This document shows, piece by piece, positions 62,374 to 64,000 of a stretch of 64,000 nucleotides of DNA. Under the pieces are notes generated by a model. It was given only the letters and a program-made list of their open reading frames with translations. It was not told the origin of the DNA and did no database searches. The position numbers and the translations under genes are program-made. This stretch comes from Calothrix sp. NIES-2098. Lineage in GTDB: Bacteria; Cyanobacteriota; Cyanobacteriia; Cyanobacteriales; Nostocaceae. Location of the stretch: contig AP018172.1 of assembly GCA_002368175.1 (NCBI GenBank), positions 3,036,001 through 3,100,000 on the forward strand, written 5' to 3'. Every line of letters starts with the position of its first letter. Position 1 is the stretch's first letter.

Positions 62374-62580
62374 CACCTACTGTTAAACGATACGCCACAC
62401 ACGATCTCAGGACACAACATTGTTGCGTCCTTACAAAATTTTCATCAAATCTCAGGGGAAATTGCGCCTATCTTGTTCGGTTATACGACTGTCATCAGCA
62501 CGCAAATGGCTATAACCTCGTAAGTAAGTAGTGAAAACTTAGTTGCTGTAAGTCGCTTTCCAACCAAGGGGTGAAAACCT

Positions 62581-63996
62581 GTGTACGAATGGATCTTGCC
62601 AAGTCTGAGAGAAATTTTAGCTGAAAGTCAGCCAACCGCGGCTGAATCTTCACCAGCAAAAGCAGAGTGGCAGTGGCGCATCAGCCTAGCAGCAACAGAA
62701 CAGTTGCTCATCAGTACTTTAGCAAATGCTGCATCTGATGCCAATCAGGGATTAGTTTTAGCCGCACCAGCACCCCTGTTTGGTCAACCAACACTCACTC
62801 AGAACTTACAAACAGTAACATTCACAGCCAAGCCATTTAATCCTTTGGCACTGATGCCGTTTGAAATGCCGATTCCTTTAGAAATGGCAGAGGAAATTGC
62901 GCCGCATGAATCAGTGCTACCCTTACTACCTGCCGATCCTTTGGGAACAGAACAATTCTGCTTAGTTTTTACAGATAAATTTAGCTTAGTACTGGTTTTG
63001 GCAGAACAAAACAGCGGCCAAAAAACATTTTTATTTTCCTTTGAACCAGAGATAGTTCAGCAAGCTTGGCGGGCTTTAGGCGCAAGAGTAATGCTGACTA
63101 ACCCAGATTTTTTTGCTGATTTGGATGCATCAGTACAAAAATTTGCGCCAGTAGCGCCAGATTATCGCACAGTGATGCAGTTTAGTCAGTTGTTGCTGCA
63201 AGAATTTGCACCAGAACCAGATAAGGAGAATGTCCCCGCTTCACCTCCTGTTGCGGTTGCGACATCTGCTAGTTCCCGACCAGATGTGGAATTACTCCAG
63301 GCTTTTGCCCATGAAGTTCGCACTCCGTTGACTACGATTCGCACCATGACTCGCTTGCTACTGAAGCGGCGAGACTTACCTGCTAATGTCATTAGTCGTC
63401 TAGAAGTTATCGACCACGAGTGTACCGAGCAAATCGATCGCATGGAGTTGCTATTTAAAGCAGCAGAACTAGAAACATCTAATTCAGCGAAGCCTGCGCA
63501 TACTCAACTAACGCCCATGTCTCTCGATCGAGTATTGCAGCAGAGTATTCCGCGTTGGCAACAAGCAGCAAATCGCCGCAACTTAACTTTGGATGTGGTT
63601 TTACCGCAACAACTACCAACAGTAGTGAGTAACCCGACAATGTTGGATCGGGTGCTGACTAATTTGATTGAGAATTTTACCCGCAGCTTACCTGCTGGTA
63701 GCCATATTCAAGTGCAGGTAATTCCGGCTGGCGATCAACTAAAGTTACAACTATCGCCGCAACCGCAATGCACAGATACTAGTAAAGCTACCCCAGCAAC
63801 AACCCCACCCATTCGCAAAGCTTTGGGTCAATTGCTCATGTTCCAACCCGAAACAGGGACAATTAGCCTGAATATCTCAGCAACTAAGCATCTATTTCAA
63901 GCGATTGGTGGCAAGCTGATTGTACGTCAGCGTCCGCAACATGGGGAAGTAATGACTATTTTCTTACCATTGGAAGTTAGCACAAAGCAATGGTAA
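62581..63996 (+). CDS. Soluble sensor histidine kinase
   Basis: The protein starts at GTG (AGGGGTG a few bases upstream) and has 471 residues without membrane segments. The N-terminal 200 residues look like a GAF/DICT-type sensor (QWRISLAATEQLLISTL ... CLVFTDKFSLVLVLAEQ). A Pro/Ala-rich linker follows, then HisKA with His244 in LLQAFAHEVRTPLTTIR. The HATPase_c domain has VLTNLIENF, but its G boxes are weak (a Thr/Pro-rich insert after QLSPQPQ), so ATP binding may be altered. No receiver domain is present, and the gene is near the window edge, so its partner cannot be seen. Confidence 0.8.
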   Translation: MYEWILPSLREILAESQPTAAESSPAKAEWQWRISLAATEQLLISTLANAASDANQGLVLAAPAPLFGQPTLTQNLQTVTFTAKPFNPLALMPFEMPIPLEMAEEIAPHESVLPLLPADPLGTEQFCLVFTDKFSLVLVLAEQNSGQKTFLFSFEPEIVQQAWRALGARVMLTNPDFFADLDASVQKFAPVAPDYRTVMQFSQLLLQEFAPEPDKENVPASPPVAVATSASSRPDVELLQAFAHEVRTPLTTIRTMTRLLLKRRDLPANVISRLEVIDHECTEQIDRMELLFKAAELETSNSAKPAHTQLTPMSLDRVLQQSIPRWQQAANRRNLTLDVVLPQQLPTVVSNPTMLDRVLTNLIENFTRSLPAGSHIQVQVIPAGDQLKLQLSPQPQCTDTSKATPATTPPIRKALGQLLMFQPETGTISLNISATKHLFQAIGGKLIVRQRPQHGEVMTIFLPLEVSTKQW

Positions 63997-64000
63997 TTGC

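Overview
This window looks like a filamentous, Nostoc-type cyanobacterium. The octamer GCGATCGC (HIP1) recurs throughout, heptanucleotide STRR-type repeats and short palindromic dispersed elements sit between genes, and several families are typical of cyanobacteria: GH100 neutral invertase, pheophorbide a oxygenase-like Rieske proteins, a short KdpD without its kinase half, EgtB/EgtC, MASE1 hybrid kinases and an HPF protein with a lost cold-shock domain. No rRNA or tRNA gene was recognised.

Layout. 1-7.7 kb (minus): six genes of an extracellular-type contractile injection system (sheath, tube, gp28-like zinc protein, a disordered repeat protein, a DUF4255 terminator protein and the start of an AAA ATPase), tightly coupled and cut by the window edge. 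8.5-14.2 kb: an orphan small protein, a PsiE-like membrane protein and two two-component hybrid proteins. 14.3-16.6 kb (minus): a papain-family protease, a protein sharing its C-terminal module, and a chagasin-like (I42) inhibitor lipoprotein. 17-32.5 kb: a metabolic and stress region with invertase, Ap4A phosphorylase-like, cysteine desulfurase-like, a PRC-barrel/prs/phosphoribosyltransferase/hydrolase operon, two more copies of the same phosphoribosyltransferase, HPF, MAPEG, MsrB and egtC-egtB. It also holds three decayed genes (Uma2 nuclease, APS kinase, a cold-shock domain). 33.3-37.2 kb: two convergent beta-helix proteins, one ending in RTX repeats. 37.9-44.1 kb: an ABC-2 exporter with its TetR regulator, a Tat-exported FAD/Rieske fusion protein, an SMR pump and a short KdpD.

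44.4-51.1 kb is the most defence-like part: an AbiJ-like HEPN protein lies upstream of a STAND (NB-ARC/TPR) ATPase on the same strand. Three kilobases further is a small orphan CRISPR array (eight repeats plus a decayed ninth, type III-B-like repeat) without cas genes in view, its trailing end interrupted by a MITE-like element. Between them are a diiron ferritin-like protein and an isoprenyl transferase.

51.2-64 kb: a PaO-type Rieske oxygenase followed by an alpha/beta hydrolase; a DUF3011 secreted protein with a tandem-repeat tail; a probable oxylipin operon (lipoxygenase, an atypical P450 lacking the usual I-helix acid/alcohol pair, and an unknown 188-residue protein); a cyclic-nucleotide-binding protein, a methyltransferase, a carotenoid-desaturase-like FAD enzyme and a soluble histidine kinase. 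The best candidates for something little described are the LOX/P450/unknown trio, the protease/shared-module/inhibitor trio, and the HEPN plus STAND pair.
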